From positions 28,501 to 92,500 of the forward strand of contig NZ_BBIV01000022.1 in the NCBI RefSeq assembly GCF_000730665.1: 64,000 bases of DNA, given 5' to 3'. A program made the translations under genes and the position numbers. This document shows, one piece after another, positions 1-8,547 of the stretch. The stretch's first letter is position 1. Each line of letters begins with the position of its first letter. The notes beneath the pieces are model-generated. The model did no database searches and was not told the DNA's origin. It worked only from the letters and a program-made list of their open reading frames with translations. This DNA comes from Pseudomonas plecoglossicida NBRC 103162 = DSM 15088 (GTDB taxonomy: Bacteria > Pseudomonadota > Gammaproteobacteria > Pseudomonadales > Pseudomonadaceae).

Positions 1-976
1 GTTCCATGGCTTGCGCGATGACAAGCCGGCCACTGCCATCGACCTGGAGCGCCCGATGCCCGGCAAGAAGATGCCCCGCAAACAGCCGCAGGACGAACCC
101 TTGGGTTCGTTGCGCCTGACCCACCCTGACCGCGTGATCGATGCCACCTGCGGCGTCACCAAGCGCGAAGTTGCCGCGTACTACGCCCAGGTGACCCCGT
201 GGATCCTGCCCCAGCTCAAGGACCGCCCCGTGGCATTGGTGCGTGCGCCAGAGGGCCTGACGGGCGAGCTGTTCTTCCAGAAAAACGCCGGCCAGCTGCA
301 CATCCCCAACGTGCTCAGCTACGACAAGGCCGAGGCTGGCCAGGCGGCGATGGTCATCAACCGCCCCGATACCCTGCTCGGGGCAGTGCAGATGAACATG
401 CTCGAACTGCACACCTGGAACGCCACCGACAAGGACTTCGACAAGCCCGACCGCTTCGTGCTCGACCTCGACCCGGACCCGGCGCTGCCCTGGAAAGCCA
501 TGCTCGAGGCCACCCAGCTCACCTTGACCCTGCTCGACGAGCTGGGCCTGAAAGTATTCATCAAGACCAGTGGCGGCAAGGGCATGCACCTGGTCGTGCC
601 GCTGACCCGGCGGGCAGGCTGGGACGAGGTCAAAGGCTTCAGCCATGCCATCGTCGATTATCTCGCCAAGCTGTTCCCCGACCGTCTCAGCGCCGTGTCG
701 GGGCCGAAGAACCGGGTCGGGCGGATCTTCATCGACTACCTGCGCAACGGCAAGGGCGCAACCACCGCCAGCGCCTATTCACTGCGTGCCCGCGAAGGGC
801 TGCCGGTGTCGGTACCGATCTGGCGCGAAGAACTGGCGCAACTCAAGGGGGCCAATCAATGGAACATCGGCAACCTGCACGAGCGTTTGGCCGACCTCGA
901 CGACCCTTGGGCGGACCTGGCCAAGACCCGCCAGTCGATCACCGCGCGCATGCGCAAGCAGATGGGAATGGCATGA
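1..976 (+). CDS. ligD: DNA ligase D, C-terminal polymerase domain (5' end outside window)
   Basis: This is the 3' part of ligD, the multifunctional ligase of bacterial non-homologous end joining. The reading frame is open back to base 2 and begins inside the protein, so the start lies upstream of the window. The visible ~325 residues match the archaeo-eukaryotic-primase-type polymerase domain, which is C-terminal in Pseudomonas LigD. It has the catalytic acidic motif LDLDPDP and the motif GMHLVVPL. The domain adds nucleotides at double-strand ends before sealing. The stop codon overlaps the start of the next gene (ATGA). The partner gene ku lies 3 kb downstream on the other strand. Confidence 0.93.
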   Translation, partial: FHGLRDDKPATAIDLERPMPGKKMPRKQPQDEPLGSLRLTHPDRVIDATCGVTKREVAAYYAQVTPWILPQLKDRPVALVRAPEGLTGELFFQKNAGQLHIPNVLSYDKAEAGQAAMVINRPDTLLGAVQMNMLELHTWNATDKDFDKPDRFVLDLDPDPALPWKAMLEATQLTLTLLDELGLKVFIKTSGGKGMHLVVPLTRRAGWDEVKGFSHAIVDYLAKLFPDRLSAVSGPKNRVGRIFIDYLRNGKGATTASAYSLRAREGLPVSVPIWREELAQLKGANQWNIGNLHERLADLDDPWADLAKTRQSITARMRKQMGMA

Positions 977-2016
977 GCATCATCCAGGATTTCGACCTGA
1001 ACACCCTCGACAGCTTGTTGCGCACCTTCAGCGAGCGCCCGCAGGCCCTGAACCTCGACACCAAGCTGGCCGAATTGATGCAAGCGCTGCTGGCCGAGCA
1101 CCTGGACCTGCTGCCGCTGCCAGGCCAGGGCCATACCCTGCAGCGCTGGCAGACCCTGGCGCGGATCGCCGGCTGTGACCTGGCGCTGGCAAAACTGTAC
1201 GAGGGGCATACCGACGCACTGGCGATCCTCGCTGAATGCAGCGCCGCGCACCGGGTAGGCGATGCCATATGGGGAGTGTGGGCTGCAGAGCCACCTGATG
1301 CCCGTGCGCGCATCGTCGCCCGCGATGGCGAGCAGGTGCGCCTGGCCGGGCGCAAGGCATGGTGCTCTGGTGCCTTGCAGATCGACCGCGCACTGATCAC
1401 GGCCTGGACCGAGCATGACCGGCCGCAGTTGGTGGCCATCGAACTGGCCCATGCCCGCCAGCGCCTGCAGGTCGACCACTGGCAAGCCGTGGGCATGGCC
1501 ACCACCACCAGCGTCGAGGTCGAATTCGACGACGCGCCCGGTATCGCCGTCGGCCAGCCCGGCCAGTACCTGTCGCGGCCCGGTTTCTGGCACGGCGGCG
1601 CGGGTATTGCCGCCTGCTGGTACGGTGCCGCCGAGGCGCTGGCCGACTACTTGCGCGAACATTGCCGCAAACCCCGCCCCGATCCCCATGCCCAGGCTCA
1701 TCTGGGCGCTGTCGACGCTGCGCTCTATGGCGCCCGGGCAGCGTTGCGCGAATGCGCCGCGTGGATCGACCGCTACCCTAGCGCCGACGCCAGCTTCGAG
1801 GTGCGCCGCGTGCGTGCCCAGGTCGAGCAGTCGGTCGAACAGGTCATCCACCATGTCGGCCGCGCCCTGGGCGCCACGCCGTTCTGCCGCAGCAGCCATT
1901 TCGCCCGCTTGAGCGCCGACTTGCCGGTCTACCTGCGCCAGAGCCATGCCGAGCGTGACCTGGCCGCGCTTGGCCAACAGGTGGCCCAGGTGCCTGCTGG
2001 AGCCTGGCAGCTATGA
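973..2016 (+). CDS. acyl-CoA dehydrogenase-like protein
   Basis: This 347-residue protein resembles the acyl-CoA dehydrogenase fold but is shorter than the usual ~380 residues, and I cannot place a catalytic glutamate with confidence. The start is the ATG overlapping the ligD stop (ATGA), with GGGA about 6 bases upstream. The stop again overlaps the next gene by ATGA, so it is the first member of a tight four-gene cluster with a PIG-L deacetylase, a methyltransferase and a glycosyltransferase. That company suggests modification of a small sugar-linked or lipid-linked molecule rather than fatty acid breakdown. This role is inferred. Confidence 0.75.
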   Translation: MSIIQDFDLNTLDSLLRTFSERPQALNLDTKLAELMQALLAEHLDLLPLPGQGHTLQRWQTLARIAGCDLALAKLYEGHTDALAILAECSAAHRVGDAIWGVWAAEPPDARARIVARDGEQVRLAGRKAWCSGALQIDRALITAWTEHDRPQLVAIELAHARQRLQVDHWQAVGMATTTSVEVEFDDAPGIAVGQPGQYLSRPGFWHGGAGIAACWYGAAEALADYLREHCRKPRPDPHAQAHLGAVDAALYGARAALRECAAWIDRYPSADASFEVRRVRAQVEQSVEQVIHHVGRALGATPFCRSSHFARLSADLPVYLRQSHAERDLAALGQQVAQVPAGAWQL

Positions 2017-2768
2017 ACGAGAATCTGATTCAAGCCAACGAGGGTACGTCCTGGGCCGCCTGGCAGCAGTCCGCGCACCTGGCCCGAGCAAGTTGGATCG
2101 ACCCCGATCAGCTATGCCCTCCGGGCCGGCGCCTGGTGCTGCTGGCCCCTCACCCGGATGACGAAATTCTGATGGCCGGTGGCCTGCTGGCCGGCCTGCA
2201 TGGCCGCGAACGTGACCTGTTGCTGGTATCGGCCACCGACGGCGAAGGCAGCCACCCCGATTCACCGACCTGGAGCGAGCACCGCCTGCGTCGCCAGCGG
2301 CCGCTGGAAAGCCGGCATGCCCTGCAGCAGTTGGACCTTGACCTCAATCAGCTGGATTGGCGCCGTTTGCACCTGAAAGACGGCGGCCTGCCGCGCGACG
2401 AGGCATTTCTGGTCAACCACCTCAACCAGTTGCTCAGGCCCGATGACCTGCTGATGACCACCTGGCGCGGCGATGGCCACTGCGACCATGAAACGCTCGG
2501 TCGCGCCGCAGCGCAGGCGGCCCAGGCGCGCAAGGTACAACTGGTGGAAGTGCCGGTCTGGGCCTGGCACTGGGCGCAGCCCGACGACCCACGGCTGCCC
2601 TGGCCGCGGGCGCACCGCATTGCCCTTGATGAAAGCCGACTGGCCCGCAAGCGTCAGGCCCTCGCCGCGCACCATAGCCAGCTGGAGCCGGATCAGGACC
2701 GGCCTGCGGTCCTGCCGGCCACGCTGCTGGAGTGCATGTTGCAGCCGTTCGAACTGGTTTTTCTCTAG
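2013..2768 (+). CDS. PIG-L family deacetylase
   Basis: This 251-residue protein belongs to the PIG-L/LmbE zinc-dependent N-deacetylases, which remove acetyl groups from amino sugars and related compounds. The metal motif HPDDE is at residues 47-51, and a second histidine cluster, GDGHCDHE, lies near residue 155. It has no signal peptide or membrane segment, so it is probably cytoplasmic. The start overlaps the preceding stop (ATGA), with GGAGCC about 9 bases upstream. Position two of the four-gene cluster supports action on an amino-sugar intermediate. The substrate is unknown. Confidence 0.88.
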   Translation: MNENLIQANEGTSWAAWQQSAHLARASWIDPDQLCPPGRRLVLLAPHPDDEILMAGGLLAGLHGRERDLLLVSATDGEGSHPDSPTWSEHRLRRQRPLESRHALQQLDLDLNQLDWRRLHLKDGGLPRDEAFLVNHLNQLLRPDDLLMTTWRGDGHCDHETLGRAAAQAAQARKVQLVEVPVWAWHWAQPDDPRLPWPRAHRIALDESRLARKRQALAAHHSQLEPDQDRPAVLPATLLECMLQPFELVFL

Positions 2769-2777
2769 GGGATGCTC

Positions 2778-3377
2778 ATGAGTCTCGATGCCCACTACTT
2801 TGCCGATTTGTATGCTCACAACGAAGACCCCTGGGCATTTCGCACCCGCTGGTACGAGCGGCGCAAGCGCGACGTGACGATGGCCAGCCTGCCGCGTCAG
2901 TACTACCAACGGGTTTTCGAGCCGGCATGCGCCAACGGCGAGCTCAGCGCAGCGCTTGCCGAGCGGTGTGCCGAATTGCTCTGCCAGGACCTTGACCCGA
3001 CGGCGGTGAGGCTGGCCCGGGCACGCCTGGCCCTGATGCCCAACGCCACGATCGAGCCAGGCCGCTTGCCCGCCGACTGGCCGGGCGGGCGCTTCGATCT
3101 CATCGTGCTCAGTGAAGTTGGCTACTACCTGGATCCGACCGACTGGCTGCAAGTGATCGAGCAAGCGGTCGCCAGCCTGACCCCAGACGGCGCCGTACTG
3201 GCCTGTCACTGGCTCCATCCCATCACCGGCTGCCCGCAGGACGGCCGTGAAGTTCATCACTTGCTGGCCAGGCACCTGCCGCTGTATCCGGTGTGTCGCC
3301 ACGAGGAAGCGGACTTTCTGCTGGAGTACTGGTCCTGCCAGCCCAGCGCGGTGGACCTGCATGAGACTTGCCCATGA
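2778..3377 (+). CDS. NodS-like SAM-dependent methyltransferase
   Basis: This ~199-residue protein resembles the NodS family of class I methyltransferases. It contains a conserved DPWAFRTRWYERRK stretch near the N terminus. An ATG also lies at 2772, but AGGGG at 2767-2771 is correctly spaced (6 bases) only for the ATG at 2778, so I chose that start. NodS methylates the free amine of deacetylated chito-oligosaccharides, which fits well directly after a PIG-L deacetylase. That substrate analogy is inference. The stop overlaps the glycosyltransferase start (ATGA). Confidence 0.82.
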   Translation: MSLDAHYFADLYAHNEDPWAFRTRWYERRKRDVTMASLPRQYYQRVFEPACANGELSAALAERCAELLCQDLDPTAVRLARARLALMPNATIEPGRLPADWPGGRFDLIVLSEVGYYLDPTDWLQVIEQAVASLTPDGAVLACHWLHPITGCPQDGREVHHLLARHLPLYPVCRHEEADFLLEYWSCQPSAVDLHETCP

Positions 3378-4042
3378 TCGCCGTGGTGATCCCAGCCCAT
3401 AACGAGGCTCGGCGCCTGGGCCGTTGCCTGAGGGCCCTGGCCCAGGCGGTCGTCTTGGCCGAGCAGGCAGGTCATCGGGTGGAAGTGCTGGTAGTGCTGG
3501 ACCGTTGCGCCGATGGCAGCGCCGCCGTGGCGCGTCAGCATGGGGTGCATACCCTGGCGCTGGACGCTGGCTGCGTCGGCATGGCCCGGCGGCTGGGCGC
3601 TGCGCTCATGCTCGAGCGCGGTGCCTGCTGGCTGGCCTGCACCGATGCCGACAGTCAGGTGCCACCTCACTGGTTGCTGTCGCAGTTGGCCTGCACCGCC
3701 GAGGTGGTCTGTGGCACCGTGCATGTCACGCGGTGGCAACCTTGGCAACACGCCGCGCTGCGCAAGCGCTATCTCAGCGGCTACCAGGCCTGCGAGGGCC
3801 ACCGGCACATCCATGGCGCCAATCTGGGCGTGTGCGCGCAGGCTTATGAGCGCGCGGGCGGGTTCCAGCCATTGGCAGCCCATGAAGATGTACAGCTGGT
3901 GCACGACCTGGAGGCCAGTGGCGCGCAGATCGTGTGGACGGCCAGGCATAGCGTGGCGACCAGCAGCCGCCGCGACAGCCGGGCGCGGGAAGGGTTTGGC
4001 GATTATCTGTCAAGCCTGGAAAGCACCTTGCAATGGCGCTGA
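3374..4042 (+). CDS. family 2 glycosyltransferase
   Basis: This 222-residue GT-A type protein opens with IAVVIPAHNEA, the nucleotide-sugar binding start of family 2 enzymes. A DAD-like metal motif (CTDADSQVPP) lies near residue 95, and EDVQL near residue 175 resembles the family's ED catalytic region. A TTG at 3368 is in frame, but the ATG at 3374 overlaps the methyltransferase stop and is preferred. It ends the ligD-linked cluster and runs toward ku, which ends 5 bases away. No membrane segments are evident. Donor and acceptor are unknown. Confidence 0.85.
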   Translation: MIAVVIPAHNEARRLGRCLRALAQAVVLAEQAGHRVEVLVVLDRCADGSAAVARQHGVHTLALDAGCVGMARRLGAALMLERGACWLACTDADSQVPPHWLLSQLACTAEVVCGTVHVTRWQPWQHAALRKRYLSGYQACEGHRHIHGANLGVCAQAYERAGGFQPLAAHEDVQLVHDLEASGAQIVWTARHSVATSSRRDSRAREGFGDYLSSLESTLQWR

Positions 4043-4047
4043 TTGGA

Positions 4048-4899
4048 TCAGGAGGCCTTGCGCGGGCGCTTGGCCGGTTTTTTCTCCGCCGGGGCCTTTT
4101 TGCTGGTGCCCTTGCCACCCAGGCTGCGCTTGAGCAGCTCGGTCAGGTCGATGATATCGGCGCCCTTCTCGGCCGCGCCGCCCTCGCCCTTGTCGACCAC
4201 GGCGATCTTGCCCTTGCTGGCCTTTTCCTCGACCAGGTCCATGATGGTCTGGCGGAACGCGTCATGGTACTCATCCGGCGCCCAGGCCCCACTCATGTCC
4301 TCGACCAGGCGCTTGGCCATGTCCAGCTCGCGCTTGTCGACCTTGGTATCGGTCACGCTCTTGTCCAGCTCAAGGGACTCGACCCCGCGCACCTCACCGG
4401 GCCAGCGCAGGGTGATCATCACCAGCGCCTCGTCCAGCGGGCGCAGCAGCGCCAGGTGCTGGCGGGTGTGCAGCACCACCGTTGCCAAGGCCACTTTGCC
4501 GGTGCTTTCCAAGGTTTCGCGCAGCAGCGCATAGACCTTGCCGCCGCGCCGATCGGGGCTCAGGTAGTAAGGGGTATCGAAGTGCTGCAGGGGGATTTCG
4601 CCGGCGTCTACGAAAGAAAAGATGTCGATGCTCTGGGTCGCTTCCGGCCGCGCCTTGCGGACCTCGTCCTCGCTGATCACCACGTAGCGCCCCTTCTCGT
4701 ATTCGACACCCTTGACGATGTTGTCCTTGTCGATGTCCTTGCCGGTGACCTTGTTGATCCGCTTGTAGCCCACCGGCTCCATGCTGCGCTTGTCGAGCCA
4801 GTCGAAGTCGACCCGTTCGGTGCGCACGGCCGTGTTGAGCGAGACCGGGATATGCACGAGGCCGAAACTGATAGCGCCTTTCCAGATTGCCCTGGCCAT
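4048..4899 (-). CDS. ku: Ku protein, non-homologous end joining
   Basis: This 283-residue bacterial Ku homodimerises into a ring that threads onto double-strand ends and recruits LigD. The N-terminal sequence ARAIWKGAISFGLVHIPV is the Ku core signature, and the C terminus is a lysine-rich tail (about the last 25 residues), as is common for DNA-binding bacterial Ku. The frame is open further upstream, but the ATG at 4899 matches the family start and has GGAGG 6 bases before it. The gene converges on the cluster coupled to ligD, so both NHEJ components are within 4 kb. Confidence 0.96.
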   Translation of the reverse strand: MARAIWKGAISFGLVHIPVSLNTAVRTERVDFDWLDKRSMEPVGYKRINKVTGKDIDKDNIVKGVEYEKGRYVVISEDEVRKARPEATQSIDIFSFVDAGEIPLQHFDTPYYLSPDRRGGKVYALLRETLESTGKVALATVVLHTRQHLALLRPLDEALVMITLRWPGEVRGVESLELDKSVTDTKVDKRELDMAKRLVEDMSGAWAPDEYHDAFRQTIMDLVEEKASKGKIAVVDKGEGGAAEKGADIIDLTELLKRSLGGKGTSKKAPAEKKPAKRPRKAS

Positions 4900-4909
4900 G
4901 GCGAGCCTC

Positions 4910-5038
4910 CTAGGGATGCACGGGTTGGCGGCTGCGCATGGCGCCGCAGCGCGCGCATTGCTGGCAGTGCAGGCCATCGGCCTCGGGGCTGGCCAGGGTA
5001 CGCCAGGAGCAGCCACGCAACAGGCAGACAAAGGTCAT
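4910..5038 (-). CDS. 42-residue Cys-rich small protein
   Basis: This short gene begins MTFVCLLRGC and carries cysteines at residues 5, 10, 25, 28 and 31, including the closely spaced group CQQCARC that could bind zinc. AGGAGG lies 7 bases before the ATG at 5038, the strongest support that it is translated. It ends 10 bases upstream of ku on the same strand and may be cotranscribed with it. The layout resembles small Cys-rich proteins annotated in other pseudomonads. I cannot assign a function. Confidence 0.6.
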   Translation of the reverse strand: MTFVCLLRGCSWRTLASPEADGLHCQQCARCGAMRSRQPVHP

Positions 5039-5126
5039 CAGCCACCTCCTCGGGCCCGAAAAGGTCGGGCGCTTACTTGAAGTGACTGCGTGGCGCCGTG
5101 AAGGTTTAGTCCAACTGTGGCTGGCT

Positions 5127-5729
5127 TCAGCCTGCGCTGCTGAACAGCACGCGCTTGAACGCCTCCGCGGCCAGGTGCACCTGCACCGACCAGTCTTGCG
5201 CTGCATCGCTGCCCGCGTCATCGGAGATGTATTTCAGGCAAACGAAGGGAATGCCTTCGCTGCGGGCGATCAGCGCCAGCACATAGGCTTCCATGTCGAC
5301 GATGTCATAGGGGGCCTCACCATGACTGATCTCGAAGCTGTCGCCGCTGCCGCAGGTGCCCAGGGGCAGGCCGGGAATCGCCTCGCCATGCTCCAGCAGC
5401 ACAGGAATGTCCGACAGCGGCGTCTGGTAGCGGGCAAAACCCAGCGGTGTCACGTCCATGTCCCGCTGCACGAAACGCGTGCAGCACACCACATCGCCTT
5501 TACCATACTGCTGGCTGCCGGCGGAACCGAGGTTGACGATCAGCTTGGGGCGCTGCTGCTGCACGGCCTTGGTCAGGGCGATGGCGGCATTGACCTTGCC
5601 GATGCCGGTGAACACCGTGGTGAACACCGTGTTGACGTCGGCGAAGACACTGCCGGCTTCGGCTTCGAGGGCGAAGACGAACAGGGTGTCATCGAGGGAG
5701 ATGTGCGGGAATTGCTTGATCAGCAGCAT
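5127..5729 (-). CDS. nucleoside phosphorylase-superfamily protein (MTA/SAH nucleosidase-like)
   Basis: This 200-residue protein has the phosphorylase/nucleosidase fold: FTGIGKVNAA, then VNLGSAGS, then DIVDMEAYVLA, the purine-ribose contact region with a catalytic-type D/E pair. Members cleave the N-glycosidic bond of 5'-methylthioadenosine, S-adenosylhomocysteine or related nucleosides. The frame is open to 5855, but the ATG at 5729 begins the conserved part; its ribosome-binding site is weak. It stands alone between ku and the KGG gene. The exact substrate cannot be read from sequence. Confidence 0.8.
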   Translation of the reverse strand: MLLIKQFPHISLDDTLFVFALEAEAGSVFADVNTVFTTVFTGIGKVNAAIALTKAVQQQRPKLIVNLGSAGSQQYGKGDVVCCTRFVQRDMDVTPLGFARYQTPLSDIPVLLEHGEAIPGLPLGTCGSGDSFEISHGEAPYDIVDMEAYVLALIARSEGIPFVCLKYISDDAGSDAAQDWSVQVHLAAEAFKRVLFSSAG

Positions 5730-5818
5730 GGTGCGGCGGGTTCCGAATGGTTTGCGTAGGCGCTGACATTGTCGGCGAACCCTGCCCGATTGCAAGTGTT
5801 CGGCAAAGCGAGGGCCAT

Positions 5819-5844
5819 GCAGTACCGGGTTGCCCCGGTACTGC
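5819..5844. other. perfect 10-bp hairpin between genes
   Basis: GCAGTACCGG and CCGGTACTGC form a perfect 10-bp stem around a 6-base loop. It lies just past the 3' end of the KGG gene. No T-run follows on either strand, so it is not a standard intrinsic terminator, although it may protect a transcript 3' end. Confidence 0.45.
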
Positions 5845-5855
5845 GCAGGCTTCAA

Positions 5856-6074
5856 TTACGAGCGGCCGCCCTTGTGGCCCGACTCGCGGTCCTTGTTCAT
5901 GTCGGCGTCCTTGCGGCCCGACTCGCGGTCCTGGGCCATGCCGCCCCCCGAAGACTGCCCGCCTTTGCGGCCAGCATCGGACGCTTTCTGCCGGTCATTG
6001 GCGAAGTTGCCTGGGTTCTTGGTGCCACCCTGGCCGCCCTGGCTGCCGGTACGGCTGTTCTCTTTGTTAGCCAT
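5856..6074 (-). CDS. KGG-repeat stress-induced protein
   Basis: This 72-residue, very hydrophilic protein belongs to the YciG/GsiB-like KGG-motif stress proteins. It has repeated glycine-rich segments ending in KGG (GRKGGQ, GHKGGRS) and related GSQGGQGG and ESGRK units. Such proteins are small, disordered and induced by general stress or stationary phase. The ATG at 6074 is chosen because GAGG lies about 9 bases upstream and it starts the conserved MANKENSRTG sequence. A hairpin follows the stop. Confidence 0.85.
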   Translation of the reverse strand: MANKENSRTGSQGGQGGTKNPGNFANDRQKASDAGRKGGQSSGGGMAQDRESGRKDADMNKDRESGHKGGRS

Positions 6075-6225
6075 GGTCTGAAACCTCATGTGACTTCGAA
6101 AGTGCACGGCAAATCGCCGTACATAGGTTCGGAGTTCGGCGATGGTGAGGGATTCGTTTTATCGCCAGGCGTTCGGACCGGTGGCGTTAAATAAACGGCA
6201 AGGGATTATTTGGCGTGCAGGATTG

Positions 6226-6800
6226 TCAGCCGCCGTTGTCCAGTTGCCGCTGGTGCCTGCCCAGCCAGCCACCGGTCAGGCCCCAGGCCACGGCGATCAG
6301 TGCGCCGATCAGCATCGCCAGCTGCGGGTGCTCGGCCAGCACGTCCAGGCCGCGCTTGACCCAGCCACTCAAGGCATCGCCACCCCGGTAGACCACGGGG
6401 TCGATGAAGTTCTTGGCCTTGTACTTGTCCTCGGCGGGCAACACCGTGAAGAGCATTTCCCGCCCGGGCCTCACCAGCGCGTACTCGCCGGCCCGACGAA
6501 CTACCATCACCACCACGAACACCGCGAACACTGGCGCCAGGGCCAGCCACAGGAACCCCGCCGCCATCACCAGCGGCACGGCGACCAGCAGCACGCCGAC
6601 ACCCATGCGCCTGGCCAGGCGCCCGGTGATGAATACCTGAGTGAGAATGGCCAGTGCCTGCACCACGCTGTCGATCAGGCCGAAGACCTGGGTCTGGCGG
6701 GTGCGGTCGGTGAAGGTCTCGCTGACGATGCGTGCCTGCTCGAAATAAAGCCAGGCTCGATGTTCAGCCCCTGGACCAGCCGCTCGCGCCAGCGGGCCAT
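6226..6800 (-). pseudogene. remnant of MFS/nucleotide-exchange-type transporter, internal deletion
   Basis: The gene opens at the ATG at 6800 with MARWRERLVQGLNIEPG, a typical N terminus of a ~430-residue Pseudomonas MFS-like (NTP/NDP exchange type) transporter. Near 6748 it switches directly into a different frame encoding the C-terminal part, from FEQARIVSETFTDRT through four hydrophobic segments to the stop at 6226. Most transmembrane segments are therefore missing and the joint is out of frame. It follows the also-broken aldo/keto reductase gene by 3 bases, so the two were probably an operon. The family assignment is tentative; the frame switch is visible directly. Confidence 0.65.
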
Positions 6801-6803
6801 GGC

Positions 6804-7404
6804 TTAGCCGAACTGCTGGATCAGCGCCTGTTGCTGCGCCTGGCTGAGCAAGGGCTCATGCCCGGCCTTGAGCTGGTCGAGCTGGCGCTCGGGACGGCCG
6901 GTTGCGGGGATCACCGTAGTGACCGCCGGGTGGCTGATGGCGAACTTGAGAAACAACTGTGCCCAGCTGCCGATGCCGGCTTCTGCTGCCCAGGCTGGCA
7001 GCGCCTGGTCCTTGACCCGGGCGAACAGGCGGCCATCATCGAAGGCCCGGTTGACCAGCACCGCCACGCCCTTGTCCTGGCACAAGGGCAACAGATCCCG
7101 CGCAGCGTGCGGGGCGTTGACCGAATAGTTGGTCGGCGCCGCCGTAGTTCGGCGAGGTGTCGATGACCTTGCCGCCGCCGTCGAAAAACGCCTTGAGCAC
7201 TGCCTTGAGCTGCTGATATTGGGCAGAATCGGGTGCCACTTCGAAACTGCCGGAGGTACCCGCGCCAATCACCGGCAAGGACTCACCGGTGGACGGGACC
7301 TTGCGCGACAGCAACTCGTTGGCAGTGGCGGCGTGCAGCCAGGGGCTGACGGCCAGCAAGCCCAAAGCCGCACTGGCACGTAGGACATCGCGACGACCAT
7401 ACAT
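6804..7404 (-). pseudogene. Tat-exported aldo/keto reductase, internal deletion
   Basis: The N-terminal part (from ATG 7404) has a twin-arginine signal, RRDVLRASAALGLLA, then a mature start and VIDTSPNYGGA, the beginning of an aldo/keto reductase barrel. Around 7135 the coding frame changes and continues with NYSVNAPHAARDLLPL, which belongs roughly 100 residues further along the barrel, and on to the normal C-terminal end at 6804. The catalytic lysine and histidine strands would lie in the missing part. GGGAG precedes the start. The original product was probably a periplasmic oxidoreductase of ~340 residues. Confidence 0.78.
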
Positions 7405-7493
7405 GGCAAAGCTCCCGTCATAAGTCGGAAACTTTCAAGCCTAGCCGCGCCAGCCTGAGCGGGTCGCTGATTTCGTATCTGAATGTTTAGGGC

Positions 7494-8375
7494 TTAGCCC
7501 TGCAGCAGCAGGCTCAGGTCAAGACCGTCCGCGGTCATCGGCGGGCACCAGTAGTAGCCACCGGTCAGCGGGCGGCTGAAGCGGTAGAGGCCGTCGATGA
7601 TGCCGTCTTCCAGGCCACTCATGCGCCGCAGTTGAACTTCGAAGGCTTCCAGGCTGTGCCCAAGGGCGACGAATGCCAGGCCTGCGCCACGACTGTCGGC
7701 CCAGGCCACCGAGCGGCGCACCATGAATGCCTCGGGCTCGAAGCTCTCCTGGGCGGTGCGCTTGACGTGGGCCGAGGCCGGGGCGTCGTCGAGTTCTTCG
7801 TTGTCACTCAAGCGGCGACCGATGATGTTGTCCTGCTCAGGCTGGGGCAGCGACTTGAAGTACTCCAGGTCGTGCTTCCACAACTGGAAGGCGGCAAAGC
7901 TGGAGCCTGCCAGGCCTGGCTGCTCGCCGGCGACGATGGCGGCTGCCACGGCGTCTTCGTCGAGCGGGTTTTCGGTGCCGTCCTCGTAGCCAGTCAGGTC
8001 ATGGCCGCCACGGTGCAGGAAGCCGTCGACGCTGTCTGCCAGGCGCAGGGCCGGCGCCAGCAGGTGTTCGAGCACCTGGGCCTGCAGCAACAGGTCGCCA
8101 CGTTCCTCACCCCGTAGCCACAGCCACAGGCCGTGCTGGGTGCTCGGGTTCTCCACCACCGCATCCAGTTGCGGAAACGCGCGCAGGCCAGGCACTTCGC
8201 GGCCCAACGCTTTCACCAGCGGTGCACCGACGGCGAGGATCAGGCGCTGGCCATCCACGTGTGGCTGCAGCGCATCCAGCACCGCCGGCAATGCTTCGGG
8301 TGTGTGCAAGGTGAAGAACAAGTGGCGGGCCTGGGTCGGCACCGGGGTGGCAAGCAGACCTTGCTGGAACGGCAT
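7494..8375 (-). CDS. Dyp-type heme peroxidase
   Basis: This 293-residue protein is a full-length dye-decolourising peroxidase. It has the hallmark GYEDGTENP, whose aspartate is the distal acid, and a proximal histidine region ASAHVKRTAQ. The C-terminal barrel ends LTGGYYWCPP. These enzymes use hydrogen peroxide to oxidise dyes and phenolic or lignin-derived compounds. There is no signal peptide, so it is cytoplasmic or encapsulated. AAAGGA lies ~10 bases before the ATG at 8375. No encapsulin gene is adjacent. Confidence 0.93.
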   Translation of the reverse strand: MPFQQGLLATPVPTQARHLFFTLHTPEALPAVLDALQPHVDGQRLILAVGAPLVKALGREVPGLRAFPQLDAVVENPSTQHGLWLWLRGEERGDLLLQAQVLEHLLAPALRLADSVDGFLHRGGHDLTGYEDGTENPLDEDAVAAAIVAGEQPGLAGSSFAAFQLWKHDLEYFKSLPQPEQDNIIGRRLSDNEELDDAPASAHVKRTAQESFEPEAFMVRRSVAWADSRGAGLAFVALGHSLEAFEVQLRRMSGLEDGIIDGLYRFSRPLTGGYYWCPPMTADGLDLSLLLQG

Positions 8376-8547
8376 GACGGGCTAATCCTTTCGGTAAAAG
8401 CGCGAATGCTACTGCGCCAGCATCGCCACCGCAACGCAACCCAGTGCCGCAGGGGCCCCCTGTGCACCCGGCTTGCGGCAGCTCCGGCTTGCGGATAGGA
8501 TGGTTAGCATCGAAAAGCGGTAATCATGATTGCCGCGAGGAGGAGCG

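Noticed and set aside
5819..5844. Hairpin as an intrinsic terminator
   Set aside because: The stem is perfect, but no T-run follows on either strand; listed only as a hairpin.
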